Assembly (NCBI RefSeq): GCF_032362555.1
Contig: NC_083520.1
Coordinates: 5,704,001 to 5,768,000, forward strand
Length of the DNA stretch: 64,000 nucleotides
Reading direction: 5' to 3'
Source: Amyelois transitella
Taxonomy: Eukaryota > Arthropoda > Insecta > Lepidoptera > Pyralidae
The notes under the pieces were generated by a model. It worked only from the letters and a program-made list of their open reading frames with translations. It was not told the origin of the DNA and did no database searches. Below, one piece after another: positions 51,701 to 64,000 of this stretch. The translations under genes were made by a program, and so were the position numbers. The first letter of the stretch is position 1; each line of letters begins with the position of its first letter.

Positions 51701-54301
51701 CAAGAAGGCTGCGTACTTCCATCTAGTCGCGTGGTCGCTACCATTGGTGCTCACGATCGCGACGATGGCTTTCGGAGAAGTGGACGGCAGTAGCGTGACG
51801 GGGGTCTGCTTCGTGGGCTACGCCAACCACGGCATGAGGGCCGCTCTGCTGCTAGCACCGCTGTTTATAGTGCTGGTGCTTGGCGGGTACTTCTTGTTGC
51901 GAGGTGGGTATAAGTGGACGGTAGAAGCAAGACCAATTTGAATGTTGTTAAAAACAGCTTGAAGAAAAGTTTTACAGGAGAAAAGAGTTGTGCCATTAGG
52001 AAATTATTATAAAGTTCAGTCCGAGTCTGTTGAATATCCTTGTTGCCCACCTATTTTCTATATGTATTGATGGCAATATTACTTAAAACTTATTAGTTAT
52101 TACTTAATCTAGTGCTAGATAATATTGTTTTCTTCCACAGTGGTTTATTCTGATGACAATTTTTTTCAGGTGTATTCACGTTGATCGCCGTCCGAGTGTC
52201 CGGCAAAGACGTGATATCCCCGCGTCACTCGACTAAGATCCGGCAGACTATAACTCGTTGCTCGCTCACAGCGGCATTAGTGTCGGTCTTTATTTGCGGC
52301 ACCTTCGCCTGTCACATCTACGAGTTCAGAAACGCGGAGATGTGGTATGAAGACTTTAAACAGAACATCGTGTAAGTATTATATAGAAGCAATATGACTG
52401 TCGGGATACTTACTTGATTTAGGTTTTAAAACATTGCTTAGTTTTCTATTGATTTCTCCACGAGGAAGATATCAGCAACTCAGAGACTCACCATGTGGGC
52501 GTTTTTAAAAAGTTTTTCTGTAAAATATATAAGAGTTATGAGATAAAAGAACTCTGCTTCTCTTTATTATCTGGTCATATATAGTGGCATACTATGTTGA
52601 TATAAGTACCGTTTTGACCTCTAGTTATCTTTATTTTGTACACATTTTGGGAATAAACTTTAGCATGTTTTGAGGTCTATCTTCAGCGGGTGACTTCATG
52701 TTGTTGAGATACGACATTAATGAACCTCTTCTTTATACAGATGTCGCCTAGAAGCTCTAAAGGAGCCCAGCAAAGAGTGTCCAGCTGGCGCTCGGCCGTC
52801 GGTGTCGGTGCTACAGCTGCGGCTGCTGTGCTGCTTCGCGGCCGGCGCGCTCATGGCCTCCTGGACCTGGACGCCCGCCGCCGCGGCTTCTTGGAGACGC
52901 TACCTCGCCAGGTATATATATCATCATCATCCTTGCGTCCTCAACTCGCTGCTGGAGAGGACCAAGGGGTTCGCCTATGACCAAGATCTTGGATTGGCCA
53001 AGTTTCCGAGTTGTTCTATGAAGACCTGCATAGTGTAAGAAAATTGTGTGTCCCTGACTGATTTTCTTTCCTCACACAGTTTAAAATTGATTTTAAATAT
53101 TCTCGTTGCATCATACTATTTCTAATTAAAACAGGTACATAACATACTTTTACTTTATATAGAACATTCTGCTGTGCAGTGACCACGGATTACTATGTCT
53201 GTAAGTTCTAAAATCTGTAGTTTGTAAATTCTTTTAGGCGAAGTACTAGACTTTTACTCTTTGAATCTGAATTTCATAAAAAGACAATCGACTTGAACGT
53301 GAACTTAGAGTTTTATAATCATTAGTTCTGTCTAACCCTTAAGGGGTTGAAGTTTTAATTTGATGTATACTTGTGTGCAGAAAATGCGGTTGCTCCGTGG
53401 AAACCGAAGTGACGCGTCGTGCCCGCAAGCACGAGCTGATCGCGCGCGCCTACCGCCGCCGCGGGGAGTTCGCGGCGCGCGGCCGCCTGTCCATCTCTCT
53501 GGGCGGATCCCGGCAAGATCCTGTGGGATTCTGTCTGGACCACACCTCGCCTATGGACTATCCAGACGACGGAAAGCATGAGAGGTGAGCTTTATGTATA
53601 GGTAGCCTTTAGTGCTAAGGTTGTAGCTAGGATTCGATTGAAGGTGTAGCCACATGCCTAGGTTGTTTTTTGAGGGAGTGGTTACATAACCATTGTTGTT
53701 GTTGTGTATTCTGATGATGGCAAGCATGATATTTGGTGCGTTTATGAAGCCATAATTCTATACATCCAGTATAGAATTATGGCTGAATGATGGAGAAACG
53801 TTGCCAAAATTTAGTTTCAAAGGGGTAGCGAATATTGTACATCCCGACGAAGCCAAGCACGAGAACAGTAAGAGAACCCAAATAAAAAGTTTTGTACTTT
53901 TCAGTGCCGAACTATCATCATCTTGGGCGGCCAATCTCCCTCGTTTTGTCCGTCGTCGCGACGCCCTGGTGCTTCCGACGCACACTCATCACTCCCTCAG
54001 TTCCACGCCCGACCGCCGCAACTCTCAAGACTCACAAATCAGCATCAGCCTTCGTCACGTCTCAGTTGAATCTCGCAGAAACTCCGTTGATAGCCAGCTG
54101 TCGGTCAAAATAGCTGAAATGAAAACTAAGGTCGGAAGGCGACGAACCAAGCATAGTAAAGCCAAAAGAAAGGCCAGAGTTGCCAACTCGCGTAAAGAAA
54201 GTACACCGTCCATTGAGAGCCAAATAAGTCGCTATTGGCTGCAATCTGTGGCGGCTAACAATGATCCGTCCCGGGAAGAAGTGAAGTTTAGTTTTGATTA
54301 G
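48745..54301 (+). CDS. smo: Smoothened, Hedgehog-pathway class F GPCR
   Basis: Nine exons: 48745-49396, 49809-50022, 50260-50380, 50699-50777, 51679-51903, 52170-52371, 52741-52911, 53381-53584 and 53905-54301. They give 754 residues. Signal peptide (about 1-19), Frizzled-type cysteine-rich domain (about 70-190; LDSCVRKARCEPLDRLWC, CWAVIQPFLCATFMPKC), linker (GCGLPCRDPLYTEDE) and seven membrane spans from about 240. Smo-specific blocks are FHLVAWSLPLVLTIATMA, GVCFVGYANHGMRA and ASWTWTPA in TM7. The tail keeps the fly-like regulatory segment RHVSVESRRNSVDSQLSVKI, with PKA/CK1-type RRNS sites and Arg clusters that gate the switch. Smo is held off by Patched and, when released, signals through Cos2/Fused to Ci. 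Intron 2 needs a GC donor (GG|gcgagt). The tail ends about 280 residues earlier than in Drosophila. Confidence 0.97.
53748..53784. repeat. Perfect hairpin, 16-bp arms, in smo intron 8
   Basis: The arm agccataattctatac and its exact complement are separated by five bases. Pairing may extend imperfectly outward (ttggtgcgttt against aaacgttgccaa). Confidence 0.75.
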
Positions 54302-57300
54302 AATGGTTATATGGAAACATATCTGATCGTTGTTTATGGATGCCTGTTGGGAGGGGAGATTATGAAGTCCGTCTAATCATGATCTGCATGTACCGACTGT
54401 CAATCCGAATTTCGACAACCATCTATTTTGAAAGAATGTCGATTTGGAATATCTATTTCGCCATACTTTGCATCGATAAAACAACAGAATCAACTTCGGC
54501 AAGACATCACTTCGCAACACCCTTCTTCGAAGAGCGACTCTTTGGAAATAGTTGTCTGACGAAATTTGGAATAACAGTCGCGACACAACAACCATGATGG
54601 TTAATATTTATAAATGCAATTTAGTATGTAAGTGTGAAAGTTCAAATAAGTGTTCCCAAAGGATATTAATCCGCGTGATTGTTTAGTCATCGCATAGTTT
54701 TAATTCGAATTCAACATGATGTTGCAAAAAATAGTAAATAAAACAAAAAAAAAAGACTGACCGAATCTCTTCGATACATTTTGTATGAATTTTTATAATA
54801 TTCAATTCCATGACAAATTCTAAACTTTAAACTTGTGATATTACCGTTGACCTCAAACATAATTATTATTGTGCCATAAGTATTTGAGTGCGAAAGACAG
54901 TGGTTAATCAGGACTGACTGATATTTTTCGTAGTATATAAGTGGTAATTTTAATAAATGCGTAAATGCAGTGCTTTTATGACTGTTTAAATAAACTGCAC
55001 GTTGTTATTGCAAGTTGTTACACCCATTTTAAAGTTGGCAAATGCAACGTACAAGACACGGTTGTGAGATCAATATCTATATAGTTTTTATGTGCGAGGC
55101 TATGTATTTTTGGTAAAATTACTATTATGTAGCATCAAGCAATAAATGAACTTCTGTGAATGTCATTTTACTGTTATTTAAAAGGCGACAATTTTGTCTT
55201 GCATTTTATTAATGTATAAGATAAGATTTTGAAGATTTTTTTTAGCTTTAATTGATTTATGTGTAAGTTTTTACCAGTATATTATGGCGTTTTATACAGA
55301 AAATAAATTTGATGAACGTAATAATTTTAGTGTTTAATTTGAGTTGGTTTAAGATTTTTAAACTTATCGAGTCCCTGCTGGTACCAATATCATATGGCTT
55401 TCAATTGTCAATTCCGTGGGACAACTAACAACGAACTTTTGGGACTCCCCTCCAAGTCTCTTTTACCTCTTTTTTTTTAACCCGGGGGTAATGGACTTGG
55501 GTGATCTGAAATTTAGATTGTGGCAGTGTAGTTCCCGAAACGTTCGATTAATACTACTCTGTACTTGTAACGATGAAAAGTGAGTGCCACTTGCTTACAT
55601 TTCGCGATGATTGTTTAAATCAATTAAGGGTAAAGCTTAGGTACCTACTTACAATCTTGAGATTATTCCTGCGCATGTTACTATGTACTTACCTCTGATT
55701 GATTCCCAATGACATCCATTTCATGTATTAATAAATAACCATCGACTTTAGCTGGAAAGGGATTAAAGACGTGATTAGAATTTGATAATACAGATGACGT
55801 CACTGATGGCACCGAGCCGCGAACACATAAATCATGAAGGATTTGTAGTGTTGTAGAAGGACCCTATCGGCCACTTTCAATACCAAACAATAATGCAAGA
55901 CATTAGTTAAATTGGGAAAAGGATTGGGATTTGGGAACCCACCAGTTATGAGTAATCCGTGTCATATGAGTAACCTAAAGTTATTAATATTATATATCTG
56001 CAAATCTCCAGCTGTCAATCTCCAGCCCGGTTCATGCATGAGAAAAGTTAACAGAGAAGTAGGTTTGTATTCACAAATAAGGTACAACAACCAGCACGAA
56101 ATGAAATGAAATACTTATACATCTAAATCTAACTCTGCGTCCCGATCCCAACCTTTTATAGCTTATCTTAGTGATTGAATAAAAGTGAAATAAAATAAAC
56201 TCATAAATCAATAATTTATTATTAACTAAAGCAAGCAAATCATGTCACAGAAAAGTGTCTTAAAATATCCGAAACACAAAATATCCTATCACATCAGATT
56301 TAAAATGATCCTATCACTGATTTGATACGGTCATTCCATTGAACATAGTAAGCTTCGGCTATAAAGTGATGCTAGGTATCTAGATAAGAAACAGGTCCTT
56401 GCCTCTGTCAATCAAAATAACATCAATATCGCTTCAATGCTTACTTAAAATTGTAAGAATAAACACATTTCTTCCGTTATATTCAAATTTATAATATTTG
56501 TATGGATATGTTTTCGAATCTGTTCCAAATTTTAAGAAACTTAGTTGGCTCAACATCAGGCTATGACAACACTAGCCCAAATAGAACAGTTTTAATCAAA
56601 TGTAAATAATATGTAATAATGCTGAACATTTCATTACATTACTTCTAATGAATACGGTGACTATACACTATATATCATAATTTTTTTTGGTGAACTTTAT
56701 TGCATTCCTTATTTGCCTTAATATATTATATTGTCATATTTTAACAATTTAGGTTCAAATATTTTTGATCCACTCTTAATATTTGTGTAAGTTCTTATTC
56801 TGCGGACCTTCATTTTCCATAATCATAACCTCAGCCTATGCCCATATATCAATGGAATGGCTACAAAAAGCACAATTACAAATAAAGATAAAACTATAGG
56901 AATATCGGCCATTTTTATCATTTCAAATGGACGTTAGGCGATCTAAGCAGATCAAAATATAAAAATACCAATAATTCATAAATTTCAATCTTCTACGCTC
57001 TATTCAATAGCGAACGTGATTATCGGACGTACACGGACATGGATAATATTTTTTTAATTAAGTAGGTTACTGTATTTTACAACCCGAAAGCAAAGTGAGG
57101 CAATATAACGTATGACAATTCATTTTTATAAATAAATTTTATAAAGTGGGTACTTCATTTCATAGCCCGTTATATTGAGTTTTTTGATCTAAAAAATTTG
57201 CTTGTTTTCAATTCGACATAAATAGAAAATTTACCAATAGGTTCTTTCATCTTTCTCGTAACGTTACTTGTGGCAACAACTTTATCTGATTTATAAATGT

Positions 57301-58036
57301 GATAAAATTTTCTTGAATGCCAAATTGAACACATCTTGAAATGTAAAAATACGAGTATTTCAGTGTGTTAAGGTGCATTGTTTTATAATCACAGACATAA
57401 GTTTAAGTGGCAAGATAATGATCACATGATTTATCATAAGATGCAACTTTAAGATGAGTTTTACTTTATGAGTTCTTCTTAGACATAAACACCTAAGCAA
57501 AAACTGTTATCTAATAATAGCCTTTTTAAATTTCTTTACAAGCGATTCATAAATTATAAGTAAATTGGTTATAAAAATGCCGACCTGCATGCATTAACAA
57601 ACAAAGGAAAAGAACACCAAATAAGACGATAAAACTATAAAATATAATCAACACTTACTCTAAAATCTACAAGGAATGTAGTTTGGTTTACTTTAACTTA
57701 AGTCAAAAATTGCACAAAAAAGGAAATACATTTCTTTGGCTCTTAAAAACTACAAAGAAAATCACAATTCAATATTTAAGAAATAAATTCGATTAAAACC
57801 TATAATGTAGCAATCACCGCAACTTATTACAAATTATTATGTGCATTATTATGCTATACAACGGCGCCATAGACATAATTTAAAACAATTGTGCACACGC
57901 TTACAATCTAAACCCCAATCTTAATCTCTTAAACTATTTAAGTACTGTACGTCATTGACGACATGCAACAATTATTTCTACCTAAATAGCAACAAAAATT
58001 ATCTAAAGACGATATCACACTTTCACAGCAGTCTTT
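54302..58036. other. 3' flank of smo and downstream of qtc
   Basis: The first 260 bases contain an open stretch in the smo frame beyond its stop (54383-54559). After that, several AATAAA words near 55000-55310 could end smo transcripts. From about 56200 to 58036 the DNA is very AT-rich and is probably the long 3'UTR of the minus-strand qtc gene. No further gene is supported. Confidence 0.45.
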
Positions 58037-61000
58037 CTATGTAGTTCTAGCTTTGCGTATATTTTTTTTCTCCGCCTCAGTAAACCCTAGGATGTTTTCT
58101 ATCGCGTTGAGATGGCCTTGGTGGTTTTCTGGATCTGTGAGGAAATAATAGATAGCAGACTTGAGGAACTGCAGGGTGACCTCTGGGTCCACGTTGGTCT
58201 TATTGCCCTTCTGCGATTCAACAATTCGACGGTACATTGCCTGGAAGAGAATCACATGTTAATTGTTGTTCCATAACGCGATGTCAGCATGCAATTGCCA
58301 AACTACTGTCTATGGGCTATTAAAATGTATTTGAAAAAGATTGTTTTATATCAATGCTATTATTGAAACTATAAATTTGTAAAAATGTTTAACAAAGACT
58401 ATAAACTAACATTCTTGAACAATAGATCAATGTGAATCTGCTGAAAACTAGATATATAAAAAAAATACCTATATTACCCACAAACCAAAAGAGGCTGTTT
58501 CAACTCATTACCATGCAAAGCTTGTGTTAGGCGTAAAAAAATAAAAGCGCTAGGAGTAAATTTTGCTAATTTATTACCGATCATTCAAAGTAAGTTAGTA
58601 AAAGATGATAAACCTTATTTTAGAAAATCCATAGGTCTAGAATATTATGTACAAATGATATGTCGACCGTTATTACATTGAGACAGGTAAGGGTTTTGGA
58701 TTATGTATAAATTACCGACACTTCGCCTATTTCTTAACCCACACCTGACACAAATAGACACAGTAATTTCATGACTGATGTTTAGTTTCTTCAACACTGA
58801 CTTTAGCAAGAGTTCCTCTTAACATTGTGCTAAAGCAAAGTGTAAAAAAAATAAATAAAAAAAAATAATGGGGGTGTTCAACAGTGACCGCCGCCGTTCA
58901 GTAAATTGTCCAACCTTTCGAGCTCCTAGGACCCATAAAGAAACAGCCTCCTTTGCACTTAGAAGTACTTGTGACTTTGCCGTTCGGTCCGATGTGAATG
59001 CCGTGTCCTGGAATGCACTACACGTTAAGCAGAATCCTGTTATTGGCCACTACATGCACACGCTGCAAACTCAGTGTACGATGTGGTGGGTTAAACATTG
59101 TTATTTATTTTTATTAATATTCCTCATTTCTTGTAGCCTGCATTGGAGTGTTAGCATTTTGTAAGACTATAGAAAAATATGAATAGTTATTATGATGAAT
59201 TTAATGAAGAAAATACTCAAGATATCCTTGTCAACTACACACAATAATACATTATATTTAAAAATGCGTGAAATATACAATTATTTTTTAATTTTGAAAC
59301 CGAAGTAACAATACCAGAAACAATACTTCTCATAAAGGTTATTGTTCAATAGTTGTCAAGGATAACTACATTGTGAATACAATAGTTTAAATATAATGAT
59401 TAGCGTAGACATTCAGACTGAAGCAGAGGACGAAATGTAAACTTACTCGGACATTTTCGAGCTCAATCTGGGTTATCTGCAATTGTTCAAGGAGTTCCTC
59501 AACAGAGACCCTGTTCACTGAGCCTTGTGATGTGCTGGCTTCACCATCCTGTAAAATTAAGGAAAAGGTTTTAGTTAACAGGAATTATTTTATAGTGATT
59601 TCCTAAATATACATCTTTTCATGCTTAGATTTTCATGGTAAGTCACCATAACCAGAGTGTCTTTTAAAATATTTTAGGTATAAGCACAATGAGAAGATAC
59701 AAATAGGAAAACTTTAAGATATCTTTCTATCTAACCATAATCTGAACTAAAACTGATTTTACAAAATTATATTTTATTATATTAATGGGAATTCACATGG
59801 AAGTGAAGTTCTCAAGTTAAAGCAAGCGATTCCAACAGAAAAATATATGTTACCTTATCTAACTCAAATTTAGCTGCCTCAACACCTTTTTGGTACATTT
59901 GCAGGTACAAAGAGCGGTGTCTGCTTTCTTCCTCATGTAGCTGGCGGCTTGCCTCCTCTAACTGTTTCTCCAATGAGTGGATTCTCTCCTTTGCCTGCTC
60001 GTAGTTAGGCAACAACTCACAGTACCGCGTGTTTACATCAGCCAACTTCTGAAGTAATGCCTCGACCTTATCATTATGAGCTTTCTTCAACTCCTGTGTC
60101 TCTCCTACATGATTTCTCATTACATCTTCCACCTTCTTTTCATAAAACATAATTAGACTGCGTCGCTCCTCATCAGCATCTTCTAATTCAGTCATGCAAG
60201 ATGCTTCTTGTGTTATCATATGAACAGACTCTTTGGAGTGCAATGAAGAGTTAGTGAGATCATCAAAGTGGCCAGAATCAGTAAAGGAACCTTGCATTTC
60301 ATTTCGGCATCTAGTTGGGGTCTGGTCTTTGAACAAAGGACTGTCAGTAACATCAAAAGATCTACAGGCTTCATTGCGTTTGGGACTTTCTTGTTCAAGG
60401 GATAAGTCTTCAGCATTCTCTCTGATTGTCACAATTTCACTTGAATTAGATTTCTCATCAGGGGAACATATGGATGCTTTGTATAAGCGAAGTTCAACAA
60501 CTTCTTTTGTGAGATGAAATATCTCACTGTCTTTCTTTTCCAAGTCTTTTTTGGCTTGCGTCAGCAAGCTTTTAAGTCGACGGATTTGTTTTTGAGCTCG
60601 CTGTGTTGGTGTGAGATACTCATCGCCAGAGAGACCAGCATGCGATGAGCAATGAAGGACATATCGCATAGAGCGGCCGCTGAAGGTAGTACCATTAAAA
60701 GGTGCATAACCTGCGTCAACAGATGCAGCAGTGGCAGCACTGCCATAACTATGAAGAGACTCATCATCAGGTAAGTCTTCAGGAGAACCAGGTGGTGTGT
60801 GAGCGGAATCTGTCATGCTCAATTTGCCATCACAATTATCCTGTGACTTCAGACAGGGTTTTCTTGGCTTTTGACCATTATTGCTGAATGACTAAAAGAA
60901 AATAAAGAAACATCATTTGATTGCAGCACTTAATTTTCATTAAAATTACTTTTAATTTAATCTCTACTATTTTATAAATTTAGTTTTTGTACTGTGTGCG

Positions 61001-61412
61001 TCCCGGCACCTAAATTTCATATAAAAAGAACCTCTCCATCTCTTTTTCATGGATGTACTAAAAGGCGACGAAGCAAAAGTAGGGCATCTACTTGTAATGA
61101 TTGTGTTAAGGGATGTTAGGGTAGTCATGGTGACAAGAACTTGCAAAAATTAAAATAAAATTGGTTGCAACTTACATGGCTTCTTTGGCGGTAACCGGGT
61201 TCCGGGAGGCGAAGCCCATCGCTCCGGTTTTTCTGATGTGTGTTTTCCGTGATTATAGGAATTAATTTTCTAGTGGAGAGAGGTGAACGCTGCACCATCT
61301 TTTCACCGCGCAAACGCAGTGAGGATGTGCGCCGGAAATTCCCGGTGACATTCCCGGCGCAGCAGTGCTCATCGTGGAACTCTGGCAATCTTCTTATATA
61401 ATTTCGGCTCAT
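58037..61412 (-). CDS. qtc: Quick-to-court, coiled-coil protein with GRIP-like C-terminus
   Basis: Four exons: 61412-61176, 60891-59854, 59548-59447 and 58240-58037. All join in phase 0 and give 526 residues. The start at 61412 ([15 protein letters not shown]) is the first ATG of the exon. An unstructured Ser/Pro-rich segment ([19 protein letters not shown]) precedes coiled coils ([40 protein letters not shown]; and a long heptad stretch near residues 300-420). The last 50 or so residues ([16 protein letters not shown] ... [13 protein letters not shown]) resemble a GRIP domain, the module that takes golgins to the trans-Golgi through Arl1. In Drosophila, qtc is known for a male courtship phenotype. 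The name rests on my memory of the insect protein; the coiled-coil/GRIP-like layout is seen directly. Intron 1 holds a family-A repeat piece. Confidence 0.85.
60996..61090 (+). repeat. Dispersed repeat, family A (fragment, qtc intron 1)
   Basis: Words: gcgtcccggcacctaaat, aacctctccatctcttttt, atggatgtactaaaaggcga. Confidence 0.55.
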
Positions 61413-64000
61413 TTTCCTCAATTATTTCACATCAACCTAACGTACTGAAAAGATGTAACAGCTGTTAAAATTTCATCAAAACAATCAAACTAAAAGAAAC
61501 GCGTGTATTTATGACATTGACATATAAATATCGGCAATATTTGCCACCTACAATAAGCATTTGTCGTTAAATTCGTCAAATCTAGATCAAGATAAAATCG
61601 TTTTTAAAACAGTAATCAGTAAAACAGTAATTTAATCATCAGTCGCTAAGTATTTTTATTCGATTGTTTTATTATTTCCCATTTAGAGATCATTGATTTT
61701 TCATTTATTTAGGTATATAATGATTTTGGAAATTGGCAACTTTGATGTACTTACCGAGGGAAATTTAAAATTCTTGATTGATATCGAATGATTATAATAA
61801 TATGATCCAAATCTAACTATCTACCCTACCTATAAACAAAAAAGAAAATGCTAAAATTATGTATTTAGGGCCCCTCATTATAACTTTTTTTATTCATGAG
61901 TACGTTCACCTATATTAATATGGTTGCATATTGCAGGTGAATTTAATTTCTTTATCAACACTAAGTACTAAAGTGAAATTAAGAGGTTTGAGCAAAGTTT
62001 ATTTCGAACTTTGAAATACATAATTATGTACCTACTTACCTATTTCATATTCACTTTAGCTAAATATCTAACTACATATATAAAAAGTTCTTTTAGAAAA
62101 ATGCGCAATTGCGATTATAACTTGGCCTTTGTTCGAAATTCAAACGGAACAATACTAGCAGTAGCTGAGGTAACAACTACAGACGTTCGAGTATTACCAC
62201 ACGGTTCTTGCACAACGACTGGGCTACAAGAAGTTTAGTTACGGAATATTGCACCAACGCATAATCTGCTGGGAACGATCGTTCTATGCATATTTAGCTA
62301 AACATGCAGCTAGTAATCTAGAGCATATGGAATTTTATAATCAGCGAAAAGGTTGATCGGCTAAGAAATTTGTATTTAAGTGATTAAATTATTACAGTCC
62401 CATGGTATTAAAGTCAGGTTTATGAGACTAAATTAAATAATAAAAACCTGGGCTACACAATCAAATATAAATTTTAAGAAGACATAAAAGGAAGTAGTTG
62501 GTAGTTATTTATAAGTGTGCGAAATACTTGGGTAGGTATACATAAAAAATATTTCAGTTTTTTGTTTTCTTTGTAAACATGGGTCAATAAATATATTTAG
62601 GTAGAAATAGAGGAGAATTGATCAAACGGTGTCTACTTATTCAAATAAAATGTGGAAAAGCGACAAGTATGATTATCATACATACCGATCAAGGAGGTTA
62701 GAGTTTAGGAATTCCTTCGAACCGAGTTTTAAACAAGTTTTCCTACCTAGTCCTTCTACGCTACTTGAATCATGGCTGTAAGATTTACACGCAAAATACA
62801 ATACCTACGTGTGCTAACCTTCAAGTGCTAACACATTCTGCTTCGGAAACCTTGAAGTTGAGAACAAAATAATTTAATTATACTTACTTAGTAATTATGA
62901 TTAGTAGTGTTCTAATCCCGGCCAGGGCATGATGAGAAACGAACTTTGTCTGATTGGCCTGGATCGTGAATGTTTATCTATAGGAGTATTTATAATAAAA
63001 TATAGTATCGTAGAGTTAGTCCATGGCTATATAACTCAATCTGTGTAATCTATCCCGTATATATTTATTTTTTTATTTAATTAACTAAGCTCAATAATTC
63101 CAATAGTGAGTGTAGGTATATAAATAAGTAATTAAATTTACTTAAGTTTTTGTGGGTAAATGTTTCATTTGGGTGCTTTTTGTTGGTTTACAATAATGTT
63201 TATTAAATTTACTTAGATTATTAAATTTGAAAGTTACCCATGTTTTTCCCTGCAGAATAGAATACACGCTTCTTCTCTTCCTGTGGATTACGAAGTTATT
63301 TAGTCTCCGATAACAAAACGTCTAACAAAATTTTATAAAGGTAGTAATGTTCCAAGCGGGTTGGGCAGCAAAGTAGGTACTTAAAACTCAAATCTTTTTG
63401 TAGCATTAATTTAATATATCAACCATAAAATATTCAATATTGATTTTTAATGATATGCGGGGTTTACTAACGTTGTCAAAGCAATACCTACCTACCTCAT
63501 AATATTAGTGCGTGCACTACCTAAGTGTAGAAAGAATTGGCTTTAAATTAGACCCGAAATGTAAACGAACTCATAAATGTAGCCTTTCCAACACATCAAC
63601 AGTTATGTTGGCCACATATCCAGTGGTTGTTACAAGATTTAAGTTTGTTATGAAATTTGGTGTCATTATGGTCTACTAATTTTGCTTAAATGTAATAATC
63701 TAATGTTATAAAAAATATGTTAATATACCAATTTTTTTGGTAAGCATTGCCTTTTTGTAACACTTTAAAGCAAGCAAACAGTACAAAAGGCGGCCTTATC
63801 GCAAATGTAATCACTTTCAGGCTCCAATGCTTCGAAGCCTTCCGCAATTTCTTCTTTGTTTTGTATCAATTCCATAGATGCGATTGAGACATTCACTATA
63901 TACCACCATACTACCCAAACTGGCTAAACGCGGATTATATAGTTTTTCATTAAAGTTATTACGCTTTGCTAGATTTTATTTTTTAAGGCACCTTGTAAAT
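61413..64000. other. Upstream of qtc; no gene seen
   Basis: Contains the qtc promoter side and AT-rich intergenic DNA. The only identified item is a truncated SINE at about 62911-63050. No exon with matching splice sites was found up to the right edge. Confidence 0.45.
62911..63050 (+). mobile_element. tRNA-derived SINE, 5'-truncated copy
   Basis: Lacks the A box and most of the B box but keeps cccggccagggcatgatgag, ctgattggcctggatcgtga, atgtttatctat and tagtatcgtagagtt, matching the body of the SINE at 1771. Confidence 0.7.

Noticed and set aside
53355-53985. Several 60-75-residue frames on both strands
   Set aside because: Shadows of smo exons 8 and 9.
62011-62238. 75-residue plus-strand frame
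   Set aside because: No recognisable domain, AT-rich start and no splice or promoter context.

Overview
This is a eukaryotic nuclear window, almost certainly from a moth or butterfly (Lepidoptera). The DNA is AT-rich with short spliced exons. It carries several copies of interspersed repeats typical of lepidopteran genomes: small Helitrons ending in CTAG, a tRNA-derived SINE with A and B boxes, and a dispersed repeat recognisable by its gttcccggcacc / ggatgtcgtaaaaggcgac / tagcccatcgtc words. Every well-supported gene is a conserved animal gene. I saw no bacterial, retroviral or LTR material.

Layout, left to right. (1) 1210-6586, minus: 5' part of a C2H2 zinc-finger transcription factor, running off the left edge. 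(2) 7268-7534, minus: a single-exon 88-residue protein with one zinc finger and a C-terminal membrane anchor. (3) 10218-13996, plus: ribosomal protein L11 in five exons, with a truncated LINE in intron 4. (4) 15225-25260, plus: dynein regulatory complex subunit 1 in sixteen exons; intron 10 holds a complete-looking Mutator-like (MULE) DNA transposon with target duplication, inverted ends and an open FLYWCH/MULE transposase. (5) 25794-26815: a Helitron with internal tandem repeats, then DRE (TATCGATA) promoter elements. (6) 28113-29129, plus: an AIG1/ADTRP-family membrane hydrolase. (7) 33422-42809, minus: KIAA0319L-like receptor (PKD repeats, one membrane span) in fourteen exons. (8) 44250-46847, plus: WDR33, with its whole coding region in one exon. 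(9) 48745-54301, plus: Smoothened, the Hedgehog signal transducer, in nine exons. (10) 58037-61412, minus: the coiled-coil protein quick-to-court in four exons.

The genes do not form one pathway. Individually they cover translation (RpL11), motile cilia and sperm flagella (DRC1), lipid-ester turnover (AIG1), trafficking at the cell surface (KIAA0319L), mRNA 3'-end formation (WDR33), Hedgehog signalling (Smo) and a coiled-coil protein with a Golgi-type C-terminus (qtc).

The most unusual feature is in the KIAA0319L-like gene. A 128-bp unit spanning an exon end, its donor site and the start of the intron is repeated fourteen times head to tail, apparently without divergence (34242-36040). Each unit holds a donor, a CTAAC branch-point-like word and a usable AG, so each could act as a 77-nt mini-exon plus a 51-nt mini-intron. 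The mini-exon is open in all three frames. Other points of note are a GC-AG intron in smo with a short receptor tail, a decayed-looking in-frame open stretch after the smo stop, an intronless WDR33 coding region, near-perfect hairpins, and a frame slip at a homopolymer in the zinc-finger gene. Exon coordinates were placed by hand from splice consensus and reading phase; all exon joins of the conserved genes keep frame.
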